A DNA stretch of 64,000 bases from Colias croceus (GCF_905220415.1 NC_059547.1:7018501-7082500); one strand, 5' to 3'; positions 49,763 to 62,587 are shown, numbered from the stretch's first letter. A program made the numbers and translations. The notes: generated by a model not told the origin, from the letters alone.

Positions 49763-49957
49763 GACTAGCTTACCGCCCGCGGTTTCGCCCGCTTTGTCTT
49801 AAACCTAATAGGTAAATTATATACGAAAACCTTCCTCTTGAATCACTCTATGTATTAAAAAAACCGCATCAAAATCCGTTGCGTAGTTCTAAAGATTTAA
49901 GCATACAAAGGGACATAGGGATAGAGAAAGCGACTTTGTTTTATACTATGTAGTGAT
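49763..49957 (-). repeat. Interspersed repeat ending tactatgtagtgat
   Basis: Begins gactagcttaccgcccgcgg. It includes ccttcctcttgaatcactct and aaatccgttgcgtagttcta and ends with gactttgttttatactatg, a form I recall as common in arthropod genomes and linked to RTE-type LINE tails. Confidence 0.7.
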
Positions 49958-51442
49958 AAGTACGTACGTACAAGAACATTCTAGAACGAACGAAAGTAAA
50001 TGTTCAGTTTCGTTATTCCATAAAAGGGAGAAACTAAGAGTTAATATTATTTTCAAGCTAAAACTTAGCCTTGGTGTTTAAAGAAAATTCTAGAAAGAAT
50101 AGCGTATTGTCTCACATAATTCTGTAATATTAGAGTCAATTTCAATTACTCTCTCGGTGTAGAACAATCAAGAACAGGATTATTTTTTATGGAAAACACG
50201 TCTTAATATTTTTCTGTATTAGCGCATTTTAATATGACGCTTCTGTAAATAGCAAAACAAAAACACAAAACACAGAAGCAAAATATATGCAACGAAGATG
50301 CAACGAGTTCTATTTATTATGAGTACATACGCAATAGGAAACTACACAAGGGAACATGAATCGTTGACTCTAGCGCATTCCTTTGGTGCAATACAATTTT
50401 GAGTTTTCATTTACATTTAATAATGAATTTTATTGTTCCTTCGGCATCTTTTGCATAAGACAGTAGGTAATGGTATTTATTAGATATAATGAAAAATATT
50501 CGAGTTTTTTTCAGGATTCAGCTTTGAAAAGCTTAATTAAAACAAACGAAATATAATGGATGCTTTTTATTTATAATTATTTACAATAGCAATGTTCGTC
50601 AAATATTAAAAACAATATCACAAAATACAACTCTCTATCACACATTTTAATTCTATTTGTTTATTATAATAAATAAGTATTAAGTTACTGCGTCCGATTT
50701 AAGCTACCTGACTTAGTATACTTAGCACACATAGGTAAAACTATAAATAAGTTTTTATTGTTATACACAATAAATAACTATACCATTGAACTAAAGATAA
50801 ATAAACATTTATATGCTTATAATAAAAGTTATGATATAGGTACACACTTTCTATTCGATTTTTCAATAGCTTCGATAACTTCATAACAACAAATACAAAA
50901 TACTGGGGTAACTTATTTCACAGCGTAAGTACTAAATTACTGGTAATAATGGTTAAAAAATGAGTTACTATAATTTAAGTGTATCTTAGAATATAAAATT
51001 CAAGCTACTTATCACATGGCACTAGTAAAATTCCTTTTAAATTACCGTAAAATACTTACAGGCTTTCTAACTAAAGTCTCAAACACGATTATTGTTCATT
51101 CAGAACATTGATCACGAAAAATAATTGCTTAGAAAATTTACAGTGATCTCTAATAAAAATACTCAAATGCTTGTGTGAATATGCACATTCTTTTAATAAA
51201 AAACGCTTTTTATAATTAAAAAGTAAAGCATAGTCGTTACATTTTCGCAGGCAGCAAATTCGTGTGATTATCTCTAGAAAAAACGCATGTAATTTTTGTA
51301 ATTTAAATGTAAATTTAAATTTGTGTTCAAAACCAGTGCTTTTTCTAAATTGTTTATGTAAATCCTTTATCAAGAACAGCATCAAATCAATGCCACCATA
51401 AAAACTAAGTATAACATCATAGCTGTTCAATACACAAGACAA
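49958..51442. other. 3' flank of transporter C
   Basis: AT-rich, no exon recognised. A 117-codon minus-strand frame at 51089-51442 starts just past the transporter stop, lacks known motifs and falls in probable 3' UTR, so it was not called. Confidence 0.4.
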
Positions 51443-51448
51443 TTTATT
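51443..51448 (-). terminator. Candidate poly(A) signal of transporter C
   Basis: AATAAA on the minus strand, about 37 bp past the stop codon at 51485-51487. Confidence 0.4.
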
Positions 51449-51484
51449 TAAGCGTACTTATAAGTACAATATTCTACAATTAGT

Positions 51485-54400
51485 CTATAAAGTAGTGCCT
51501 TCTGCTTCTTTCTTTTTGCTCTTTTCCTTGTCATCGTCAGACATTTTGAGCGGGCCGTGTTTCCAGTCTGCGGGGTAGCCATGTTGTCTGACATCATCCC
51601 ACCATTGCTGCTTGCCGTCTGCCCAGAATAAATAAATTATGTTGGTACCGACGAGGACTGCGAAGCAAATCCAGAAGGCTATACGCCATTGGGCTAGTGT
51701 TGACTGAAAAAAAAATAAGTATGAACACATTGTTTAAGAAATAAGTAGGTTTCACAGTTTCCTGGTATATTCTGTTTAGTTTATCTGACGGTTAAAATGA
51801 CAAAATAATATTGTATGAAAATTTACTTAAAAATGACTAATAAGCAGAGAAATTGTTAGCAAGAGGTGAAACCGGCACATAAATAAAATATCTTGTTTCA
51901 TTTACGTCTTATTTAGATACCTACAAAAAAAAACTCTATTTCTTGTGAGATAGCAAGGTAACTGCAAATCTGTTCCATTGGTACAATTTTAAATTCATAA
52001 ATACTGTCACATTTACATTAGTTCGTCAACAAAACGAATGAAAAAATATTTCGAACATTTCATAGAACCTACCACAAGTTAGAAAACACTGTAGGTAATA
52101 CTATGAAAATAAAGTAATAAAATTAATTTTACTGAAAACAGATATTGTTTCGAGGCAGTTTCGGCGTGGTTTGCGGTAACGTGTGTGAATGAATTATTAT
52201 GACATGTTTAAATTCGCGTTTACGTTTAGAAATTGAAATGTTTTATTTATTTTAATAACGGTTACCAAAAATTACCTACCTATAAATCATACGGATTTTG
52301 TAAAATGATAATAAAAAATTATGTAGATATTAAATTTGGTATTGTTATCTACTAACATTGATGTTAGAATATTGTTACTGACAAGTGGACAAAATTATGT
52401 TTTAATCAATAAATTAATTATTAGATACAATGTATCAAATCAGAGCAAAAAATAATACTTTACGTTTTTTGGGTATGATTAACGTTCTCATAATGTTAAT
52501 CGATTCAGATATGTAAAAAATATACATTAATTTCGTATTGAATCCCGTTTGGCGTTTATGTACCATAAAAGGTTTTACAATTCGCGTATATTTTACGCTC
52601 GAAAAATCCAGGTTAGGCTCAAATGATGCATATGCTATAAATGGGTTTAGATACCAATGGGCTATAAATCCTAAGCGAGACGGAAAAAACGAAACATTTG
52701 TTGGGCAGAAAGGGAATAATGGCGGCATTTGTAACCATTACACAGCCCGTTTGTGTGCATTAGAGTTGTTTCTTAGAACATTACATTTGGATTAAATTAT
52801 ATAAATATTCGCTTATGTATACCTACTATACTAACATAGTTTTTTATGTCTTTTCACTTGAATATTTTTGCTATCATTAGCATTATGTTTTTCATTTTTA
52901 TTGTGCCTTGAATTAAATAGGAGATAACATATTTAATGAATTCTATTTTGTGTCCAGAAAACTTTGGTGAGTGTCTGAAATAATATTGATTGTAAAACTG
53001 AACTGATTTAAAATCATATGTTTAGATGGATAAGTTTCTTAAAGGAAACAATAACATGTTTAAAATGTTAACATGGATCGAACGCAGGTATAGCCAAAAA
53101 CCTTCGTGAAAATACCTTTATCGAAAATGATATGGACGAGGGAATTAACAAAGATAAGGTAGATTCAACTATAAAGGCTACTTTAGATTCAGTTTCTACC
53201 TCAAACTGTTCAAATAGATTACATTTTAATGTAATTAGCAGGATTTAGCCGCAAAACCATTTCACAAGGTATTGATGCCACAAGGGTAATCTCAAAGGCA
53301 AAACTTCACCAAAATCTTGCCAGTTGATCTCAAAGCTGACATGGAGTTCGGAAGATCTATTATTTTGTGAATTTCTCTATTGTTACGGGCTAAGTTCTAA
53401 AGGAGTTCAAGATAACTTGTATAATTTTGAAGAGTTGACGTATCGATAAAATGTTGACCTTTTGGGACACGATAAATAAAATTTATTCTATCTTCCGATG
53501 AGAAAAAACAAGTGCTTTTTCTGCATTTTTATGTGAAATATTTGTTACTTATATAAATTGTGACTTTGTTCAAGTTTCATAATGCAATTTAGAAATAAGA
53601 ATAAGGAAAAAAGATTGTGCTGTTGACTTGAAAATCTAAGTTGCCTCAGAGGCCTGCATTGCGCTCTATCATAACAATTTTTATAAAACTATACGTACAT
53701 CAGGTGTTAAAAGTCCAATCAGATACGGTGTTATTATTCCAGAGAGAGTTGATGTACCATTTATCATAGCTGTCAACGAGCCAGCGTAGTTTGGAGCTAA
53801 ATCTAACGCGTTCACCTGAAATAAAAATAAATTTCCAATATTATAATATGCTAAGGTCAGCGGTAAAAACAAGGTAAGGTCGTAATAATAATTTTGCGGA
53901 TGAAGGGATCGACATTACTATTGTAATATTTGACACTTTGTGGATATTTTGGCTATTATAACGCTTAAATAAGATGTGTTTAATGGGATGAATGGATACC
54001 TATGTACAAGGTATAAATATTACTCTCTGGAGTATTTATATTTACTATTTAAACACATTAAAATTTTGTCTTAACTGTGAAAATAAATTAAGATATCGGT
54101 ATTGCGGTGTTGGTATTTTCTGTTATATGTTTTGCACATCAATCAATATAAGTGAATAATGTGGATAAAAAATGCATAAAAAAAATTAGGTACATGAAAC
54201 TAATTTAACTACAAACAATAAAAGAGGCTTGTGATAATATTTCGTACCACGAAACTAATATCATACAAATAATAAAACTCCAATTATATTACCTTCATCC
54301 CACTATAGTATCCCCCCATTAGGGCCATAGAAGCTATAAAGTAGGCGACAGCTGCGAACCTGTCACAGCCAGAGTAGGATGCGAGGATTATACAGATCGC

Positions 54401-57400
54401 TGGGCCAGTTGCAGCTGGAAATATTTATTTGTTTTAAACTTAGATATACATGTGTGGTTGATAGTGGCCCTCTACACAATGGGCAGTGTTGGCCCAACAA
54501 ATTATCGTCGACGTTTGCCGCTTTTACGGCGATTATGAATAAACATCTACAATGACGACCGATCATAGACATTTAGGCCTTCTACACTACCGTGATTGCC
54601 TCTATTCGCTCAAGGCTGGTATAATATCCTGACCTCAATGTAATAACTTACATTGACATAATTTTTAGATGCAATTATACAAGAATAAATGTTTATGCTT
54701 CTAGGAAGCCCTAAGATGGTAAAAGCGATTGAGCATTTTGATCCCAAAATAGTAGTTGATAATAATTTAATCGAGCGTGTACACGAGGCAAGGAATTTAG
54801 GCTTATTATTTGACGAGAATTTGAGATTCGAAAAACATATAAATAATACCATTTCTAATTCTTTTTATAGGTTAAAAATTTTGTATAAAATAAGAAAATA
54901 TATAAATTTAAATTTACGTATCCGTCTATGTGATTCTCTTGTATTGTCGAAATTTAACTTTTCGGATACTGTATATGGCCCTAGACTGCTTAGCCGTACT
55001 AGAACAGCAATACAACGCGTCCAGAATGCCTGCGCACGATATTGCTGGAACGTTCCACCTAGAAGCCACATCAGTCCCTATCTTAAAGACGCCAATATTT
55101 TAAATATGGATGGACGTAGGCAATTACATTTTGCTACTTTGTTATTTGGTTTAATGCATGAAAAAATACCATTATATCTATATAAAAAATTAGCTTGGTT
55201 AGGTCAACGAAGCGACCTAAAATACAAAACCAGATTTGCCAGCATAAAGCTATCAATACCCATGCACTACACTGCATCATTTAGAGGCGGTTTCACATAC
55301 AGCGCCACTAAGTGCTGGAACAACCTTCCACCACCCCTGTCTGAAGTAAAAAGTATTACAAACTTTCGATTTAAATATAAAAAACATTTATTAAATACTC
55401 TGTACCAGCCTTAGTGCCGTTGATGTGTCCCGCTGTATGTGTATAGGTATCTCTATTCTCTACGTATATAATAACATACTTCTTATTGTAGTTATTTATT
55501 ATTCTTAATTTATTATTTTTTCTATACATATATTTTTATTACATATATATTTCTTATATTATATAAGTAGTAAGTACAAATATTTTATAAATATATATCT
55601 CACACTTAGCACTATTTCATCATAATTATATAGTTAGTTATATATTATTATCTATTTAAAAAAAAAAAGCTGTAACTCCAACCGTCGCAACCGATAGGGG
55701 CTCCTGAAAATCAGTGCTGTTAGTGTTCCTATGGGGCACTACAGCTTATAACTGAGTAGTCCCTTTTGATGATGGACATTACCACACAGTTCTTTGTTGT
55801 TGTTTTTAGTTATATTTTTTAAGTTTAGTTATAAGGTTTTTTATATTATTTTATTTGTTATGTTTTAAGTAAGTTTTATTAGTTTTTAAGCTCTATTGGT
55901 TTTTTGTTTTCTCTTTTAATTATGTTTGTTTTTTGTATCTGTGTGGTGTGTTTTGTGGTCAATAAATGTTTTTATTATTATGTATCTCAGTTCCATAATA
56001 CACGGGTACCATCATAAGGAAAGTACCCGGTCCTTTGGAAGGCTTACGTGGGGACACGGATCCAACACGCAGAGGCCCTTTCGAGAACTTTACTGTGTTG
56101 TGGGACACCAGCCGCAGCCTGCCCATGACTGCACTATAGAGATACAGCCCTGGGCAGTCCGCGGCCGATGTAGGACTATTGCAAGATAAGGAAACAAAAT
56201 AAACTGGGCTATGGAATGGGATGTTAATGGACCGGAATTAAGGACTATGGAAGACTATGGCACCTGCCTTTCTACTAAGATATAGCAAAAAATTGTTGGC
56301 AGGTGGTGACTCGCCCTCTCACTGTATGGGCCCCCGAAATAAGTCGCTGCAATAGTGCGACAAGGGGGCAACATATTGTGAGCAGCTAAGGGTGGAGAGG
56401 CGTCCCTGGACTTTAAACTACGATCACGCGCTCCCTGAGGGTCCAGCATCACGTGCCCACTCGCCACTTACGCTTCGCATCCACCCTTCGAGCTAAAAGC
56501 TCTCGCGACTCCACTCTGGCCGGCCGGTTAAGGCAAGCCAGAGGTGGGGGTCCTGTCCTCGTCAGGCTTCACTCCGACCGGCCGGTGAAGGCAAGCCGGA
56601 GATGAAGACAGGGGCCTCCCCCGGGAGCGCTCGGTTCCCGCGGGGTCGCTACTCCCCGACACCCCGCCACAAGGTGTCCTGCGGGTTGACTGACTGCACG
56701 GGTGAAATATCTATTGTCACGTAGACCATAGATATTTCAACCGTGGGCGATGGGGTCGTCACATCCCTACGCCCTTATTATTATTATTATTATGTTTCTC
56801 GTTTCCATAATACTCGGGTACCACCATAAGGACGGTACCCGGATCTTTGGAAGGCTTACGTGGGGACACGGATCCAACACGCAGAGGCCCTTTGAGAATT
56901 TTAATGTGTTGTGGGACACCAGCCGCAGCCTGCCCATAACTGCACTATAGAGATACAGCCCTGGGCAGTCCGCGGCCGATGTAGGACTATTGTGAGAAAT
57001 GGATGCAAAATAAACCGGGCTATGGATTGGGATGCTAAGTGGACTGGTATTGGGGACTATGGGAAACTATGGCACCTGCCTTTCTACTAAAAGAAAGTAA
57101 AAATATGTTGGCAGGTGGTGACTCGCCCTCTCACTGTATGGGCCCCCGAAATAAGTCGCTGCAATAGTGCGACAAGGGGGCAACATATTGTGAGCAGCTA
57201 AGGGTGGAGAGGCGTCCCTGGACTTTAAACTCCGATCACGCGCTCCCTGAGGGTCCAGCATCACGTGCCCACTCGCCACTTACGATTCGCATCCACCCTT
57301 CGAGCTAAAAGCTCTCGCGACTCCACTCTGGCCGGCCGGTTAAGGCAAGCCAGAGGTGGGGGTCCTGTCCTCGTCAGGCTTCACTCCGACCGGCCGGTGA

Positions 57401-60400
57401 AGGCAAGCCGGAGATGAAGACAGGGTCCTCCCCCGGGAGCACTCGGTTCCCGCGGGGTCGCTACTCCCCGACACCCCGCCACAAGGTGTCCTGCGGGTTG
57501 ACTGATTGCACGGGTGAAATATCTATTGTCACATAGACAATAGATATTCCAACCGTGGGCGATGGGGTCGTCACATCCCTACGCCCTCTTATTATTATTA
57601 TTATTATTTCTTTATTTCTTTCCATAGCGGCTTATTTACCAATGTATTCATTTTAATTAAATTAATAAAAATAAATAATGAAAGTAAATTGCATTCATTA
57701 AAAAAGCTACAAACAATTTTACATACCAATAGACGTATAAATGATTCGTCCCGCCTTAATTGAATGCCAGCCTCTCTTAACACAGACATCGCAAATCCAG
57801 CCAAAGATAAAAGATGATACCCACATCGCAAGATATGGTATAGCTGTTAATGTTCCCGTGGTAGCTATGTTGAATTTAAGTACATCTGTCATGTATTTGG
57901 GCAAATCAGTTACCATTGTATAGTAACCCCAGTCGTGGCCAACCTGAAATGTTTTTACGCTTCATTTGAGAAAAAATCTTATAACATACTTACTTCGTTG
58001 TTATTCTTAGTTAAGGTGTATTTTTAAGCCTCATTTTAAGCTATTGCATAGCTTCTATCGCGGGCCTTGAGCGCGGGGACTGAATCGAGAAATTCCGTAA
58101 CGAAAAAACCTCACGCTCTCCACTCCGACGGGCGGAGGTGTGGCTTGAAGGCATAGCATGCAATATCTTTACCGCGGCAGTCCCCGAGTGCCACACGTCG
58201 TTTTTTTATTTTGATTTTTTACGTGTAGTAAAAATAACAAGGGGAGTTTTAGTTCGTATTTTAATCTGATGAAAAACATTTCCTCGGCAAAATATTTTTG
58301 TACCATTAGATACGAAATCTAAAAAAAGCTTGAACCATTAAATTATCCTTATTTTGATAAAAAAGGTCTTGTTTATCTCAATCCTAAGCCGAAAATAAGC
58401 ACAACCATTAAATTTAACGAGCGTTTTGAGGAGGATTATTTCCTTCTGTTATCCCGTTCATTATCATCATTTAATCATTAGAATGGCATTCATTTAATTA
58501 GAACAACAACCCATTATTTATAATTAATAGAGCAATTAAAAATTGAAAAGTAAAGTTTAATTTCGAGGATGAACTAGTTAGTTTTCATCTATATGAAGTC
58601 GGTTAAAAAAAAAACAATAGATTAGAATTTAGAACTGACTCGCCATTTTAATACAAATTATAAAATTCAGTATTTTTATACCTTTTTTAATTTTGTTTAC
58701 ATCAAGTGATTGAGCAGCAAAAAAACACAGGGAACTTTCTCTCATGTATAACCATAACATATAGCAGTATTACTATCAGCTTACAGAGAAGTTATATTTC
58801 ATGATATTGTACTCACAGCCGCAAATAATAGAGCCCAAGCCGGCACCGATCTCAAAATGGCTTTCCATGGTATTGGATCTCTTGCGCTTTTGTTGTCTGA
58901 ACTCGTTATAGTTTCGTTCAAATACTTGAGTTCCTCGTCTGATATGAATGGGTGGGTATTAGGCGTGCTGTAGCATAAAACACTCTGTAACAAGATGTAT
59001 TATAATTATTGCTTTGTTAATATTTCACGTTGGAATATTTTTGGTATCTTATGTTTTGATGACTAGATATAATGATAAGAATAGAGCCAGAAAAAAAAGC
59101 TTGCAATTAACATAGCTTTAAAATTGTCAGGACACTTTTTATTTATAACTCGCAGTTACCTTAAATGTTTACCAGCTGTAAATAAAACAGACGTAGTGCC
59201 CATTGAAAATTACATTTTAAATCGAATACATGATTCCATGAATTAACCTACAGTTCATTCAAAGTATATTCAACTATATTTACCCAGAATATAAACCACA
59301 GTATGCCAAAGCAGCCGAAGAAGTAGAACACATTGGCCCAATGTCCGTCCCCTGCCATGAGGATGCCAGACATGAAGGACCCAAAGATGTTACCGATTTG
59401 AGCACCACCGAACACCAATGCTCCTTGCCGAGATCTCTCGTGTGGTGGGACCCATCGTGCCAGTACCACCATCAAAGCTGGCATAGTGGGACCCTGGAAT
59501 TTTTAACAAAATATGTTGAGTATTATCATTCTGTATTAAATTTCTGTATTAAGGGGAATGTACGTCAGTTTTCATTCATCGTATCTCCTATCCTGCTTCA
59601 GTGGTTAATATTTACGGAGAGAAATCAAGTGCACAGAAAATGAAGGAAAATAAAGTTAGGTAGGTACCTACATCCTGTCTTCTTGTATTCTTGGTCGAAT
59701 TATAATTTGTGAAAAATGTAGAGTCCCTTCGGACGCAAGTTCGAATTTCATATAAAATATTGTTTTTCGCTCTTTCATTCTAAATAGGGTTTTAAATTAA
59801 TATTAGAAAGAAATATTTCAATGGAGTATCTTATTCAGAATCTTAAAATTAAGGCAGCTACTAGACCTAGAGATCTATAAAATATAAGAACATCATACGT
59901 AACACGTATTATGCCTTTGCAGCTATTACAAGCTGTAGATATTATTAATATAATATATATCTATAAATAAAGGAAGAATGAAATAAACCATCAAATATCG
60001 TGATTATAAATATGCATGTAACGAAGCGGTGACACGCGGTATAGTCATACAGAGATTATTGATATCAGCGAAAGAGATGAGGGATATACTTGAACACGAT
60101 AAGATACTGGATTCAGAATAATAATAATATATTGTATTCTGCATTTTTTATGAATCTCTGTAGGTTGATTCTCAATTTATATTCTAAATTTCTTCAACAA
60201 AATTACGGCTTCAATACCCAATACAATCAGGCAAACAAACATATTATGAGTATATTTTCTCATTTTAAAAAATAACATTGCCATAATATAGTAGGTACAA
60301 CTCAACTCAAATTCTACTAACCTCTCCCATCCCTTGCAAGACACGAAGTATGAACAGCCACGTGGCCCCTCCCGCATTCACCACGATCGGTGTCAACAGA

Positions 60401-61828
60401 GTAAACAAGGCTGTACTCAACAACCCGATACCCAGGGTCCATTTGCCTCCATACTTCTCTGCTAAGTATCCACCAGGAACATGAGTTAGTGCGTACCCGT
60501 AGTAGAACCCACTTAGGATTAGACCTTGCGTCGATTCGGACCAATCGAAGTAGGCATGCTGAAAATTGTAAATTGATTATTTAGCTAATTCAAATACACA
60601 ATAGGCGTTTTTCATATATATTTATATGTTTTATTTGAACGTATAAATTAGTAAGCTATATACAAATGGGAAAACAAACAATAGATGGAGCTCAATTTAT
60701 CCATTAAAAGTTTGACCCAACTTTCACGTCATCACGCAACACAGCAATAATATAATAACTTCATGTATTTCCTTTGTTTTTCCCCTGCTATCTACAGTTT
60801 ACCTACACTCTGATATAATAATATAAAACATCTCAATATTATCCTTTCCTGAGAAATTCCTAAATTATAACATTTTTGTGATTTAGATTATGTACTCTAT
60901 TATAAAAATACCCAGGTTTTTTTAATATCATAAACTTGCTATTTTCGTTTTGTCACCTGGCTTATTTATTCTATAATCAAACAAAACTCACCGGTTTCAT
61001 AATAGCGGTGCCATTAACGAGAAGTTCGCTTTCATCTGGACATGCATTGGGATCGAAGTGTGACTCCTCATTCTTGGTGTTATTGACCATTTGAGTGACA
61101 GCCAAGTTAAGGCAGACACGCATTGTGTACGCGTTGCATACGGCCAATAGACCCATGAGCCCCAGGACATATCGCTGGGGTATTATGAACACTGAAATGT
61201 TAGAAAATAGTAAGTAAATTTCAAGGAACTAATTTTTCTAAAATATTATCAAAAATACTTGCGAGTAAGTATATGAAATAAACAGACATTAAAATGATTA
61301 TATTTTTCAGATTATAATGGACATGAATAATGGATAGTAACCGTGAAATGAATTAAAAATTATTTAAGTAGGAAATAGACAATAAGGCTTGTTTGATATG
61401 GTCCATTTTCCTATTAATAACATAACAAAATTGCTTGCAAATCATTCCAATTTTATTAATTTCAAAGAACTTAACATCAATTTATAATATTATTCCCATA
61501 GATAGAGAAATATCTAAGAAAATCAATGTTGTTTATGATGTTTATCAACTTTCCAAGTATCCTTCATACAAAAATAATCTCTATGTAGTAAAAATGAATC
61601 GCCAAATGTGTTGCTTAGCGCAAATCTCGAGAACAGCTGCTGAACCGATTTCGTTACCGATTTCGTTAATTATTTTCTAACAATATTCCTTGAAGTACGA
61701 GGATGTTTCGTTTGGAGAAAAAACGTAAACATCGGGCGAAGTCAGGGCGGACCGCTAGTATTATATAAAATGTATAAAATATAAATATACTTACACTTCG
61801 TTAATATCTTTCTCCATCGCGGTATCAT
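51485..61828 (-). CDS. SLC17-type transporter C (sialin-like / 'inorganic phosphate cotransporter'), short N-terminus
   Basis: Nine exons, high to low: 61828-61795, 61191-60992, 60558-60322, 59493-59284, 58984-58817, 57943-57727, 54414-54293, 53815-53699 and 51703-51485, giving 507 residues. Family features are NAYTMRVCLNLAVTQMV (R36), NNT and NGT sites in the first loop, GFYYGYALTHVPGGYLAEKYGGKW, RVLQGMGE (R150, E157), ARWVPPHER, GAQIGNIFG, HDWGYY (H286) and QQWWDDVRQHGYPADWKHG. The N-terminus MIPRWRKILTKLFIIPQRY replaces the longer, hydrophilic start of A and B. The frame stays open upstream to a good acceptor (exon start 61874), so the first exon is at least 61874-61795 and a further 5' exon, non-coding or coding, must lie upstream. 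The start at 61828 is therefore the least certain point. Intron six holds a LINE and two tandem units. Confidence 0.85.
52530..52800 (+). other. Unassigned GC-richer stretch with an 85-codon open frame in last intron of transporter C
   Basis: An uninterrupted plus-strand frame (52538-52795) and an overlapping minus frame occur where the base composition is less AT-rich. No domain is recognised and no splice sites support an exon. It may be a fragment of an unidentified repeat. Confidence 0.3.
54685..55982 (+). mobile_element. 5'-truncated CR1/Jockey-like LINE 3' end
   Basis: An intact 241-codon frame (54689-55414) encodes the region C-terminal to the reverse transcriptase catalytic motif, with HEARNLGLLFDENLRFEKHI, LCDSLVLSKFNFSDTVYGP and RVQNACARYCW patterns known from CR1/Jockey-type LINEs. 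A 3' UTR of about 570 bp follows and ends at a (TTA)n tail near 55970-55982, with AATAAA at 55961. It lies in intron six of transporter C, opposite in strand to the gene. Endonuclease and most of the RT are missing. Confidence 0.8.
54689..55414 (+). CDS. LINE reverse transcriptase C-terminal fragment (partial, transposon)
   Basis: A 241-codon frame without internal stops in the truncated LINE. It lacks the catalytic RT core, so it cannot act as an enzyme. The in-frame ATG is internal, not a real start. Confidence 0.7.
   Translation: MFMLLGSPKMVKAIEHFDPKIVVDNNLIERVHEARNLGLLFDENLRFEKHINNTISNSFYRLKILYKIRKYINLNLRIRLCDSLVLSKFNFSDTVYGPRLLSRTRTAIQRVQNACARYCWNVPPRSHISPYLKDANILNMDGRRQLHFATLLFGLMHEKIPLYLYKKLAWLGQRSDLKYKTRFASIKLSIPMHYTASFRGGFTYSATKCWNNLPPPLSEVKSITNFRFKYKKHLLNTLYQP
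55983..56793 (+). repeat. ~811-bp GC-rich unit 1 of a tandem pair, ending in (TTA)n
   Basis: Begins right after the (TTA)n tail of the LINE with tgtatctcagttccataatac and ends with its own (TTATTA)n. Landmarks are ggaaggcttacgtggggaca, gggcccccgaaataagtcgc, two related ccggccggt..aaggcaagcc stretches and a hairpin gaaatatctat/atagatatttc near the end. It resembles the non-coding end of a non-LTR element, but the family is not recognised. Confidence 0.8.
56794..57608 (+). repeat. ~815-bp GC-rich unit 2 of a tandem pair, ending in (TTA)n
   Basis: A direct repeat of 55983-56793, about 95% identical by eye, with the same start, internal hairpin and (TTA)n end at about 57589-57608. Confidence 0.8.
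58036..58207. repeat. GC-rich interspersed-repeat candidate in intron five of transporter C
   Basis: Contains cttctatcgcgggccttgag, ctctccactccgacgggcgg and gcagtccccgagtgccacac in an otherwise AT-rich intron. I recall similar patches in lepidopteran sequences. No termini or target duplication could be fixed. Confidence 0.45.
61593..61760 (+). repeat. Interspersed repeat, 'gaatcgccaaatgtgttgct' type
   Basis: Contains gcgcaaatctcgagaacagc, a small tandem of accgatttcgtta, cttgaagtacgaggatgttt and the end gggcggaccgctagta. It lies in intron one of transporter C and is a non-coding short repeat. Confidence 0.65.
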
Positions 61829-61874
61829 TTCAACGTACAGTATAAAGATTACGGCTGCTAAAGAGACTGCGGAT

Positions 61875-62370
61875 CTGTAAATCAAGAACTACGTAAATAA
61901 GATAAATAGATAATCATAAAAGTGATAATGAATAGAGTTATTTTCCTCCGTTTTATTTACTGATATTGCGTATTCAAAGAAATATGTGCGTTTTATCGTA
62001 TTTATTTCATGTAATAATATTTATTTAAATAATTACCATGTACCCGATATATTAAATTCAAAATATTCATATTGAAATACAAACACACTTTTAACGAGCA
62101 TAAATTACAGAATAAACGAGATAACGCAAAACTATAACGAATATAACAAAACACGAAGCTTTTAGGCGAAAATAGAACAATTGCTAAAATGTGTTGCGAA
62201 TTGCCTTTGTTTTTATAAATATTTATTTAAATATATAAATATATTTATAAATATTTATTATTTATTCAAATAGTCTATACGATTTGAATATGCATAAATT
62301 TCGTACACAAATAGTCTTTAGAATGTAGAGTTTGCATGTTCACAGAACTTTTTGCCAAAAAAAACTATAT
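61875..62370. other. Upstream region of transporter C
   Basis: Expected to hold an upstream exon and/or promoter of C. No exon could be fixed because no conserved sequence is available to anchor it. Confidence 0.35.
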
Positions 62371-62372
62371 CT

Positions 62373-62398
62373 ATTTATTTATTTATTTATTTATTTAA
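62373..62398 (+). repeat. (ATTT)n microsatellite
   Basis: About six ATTT units in tatttatttatttatttatt. Confidence 0.75.
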
Positions 62399-62555
62399 AT
62401 AGGTACACATCACAGCTGACAATTTTGACTAATTATACACAAGTTTAATCACAATCATGTTGCGGTAAAATGCCAGCCAAATTGTGTGTACACAGCACAA
62501 TTGAGGTTAAAAAAAAAATATATTAAAAATTACATTATTTAGAACAATTATTCAT

Positions 62556-62587
62556 AGATTCATTTCATTTCATTTCATTTCATTTCA
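62556..62587 (+). repeat. (ATTTC)n microsatellite
   Basis: About six ATTTC units immediately before the 46-bp minisatellite. Confidence 0.75.

Noticed and set aside
51089..51442. 117-codon minus-strand open frame past the stop of transporter C
   Set aside because: No recognisable domain and AT-rich codons. It lies in the likely 3' UTR or 3' flank, with no splice or promoter evidence.
53090..53470. Possible degenerate coding region in the last intron of transporter C
   Set aside because: Translation in all frames is broken by stops and no family pattern was recognised.
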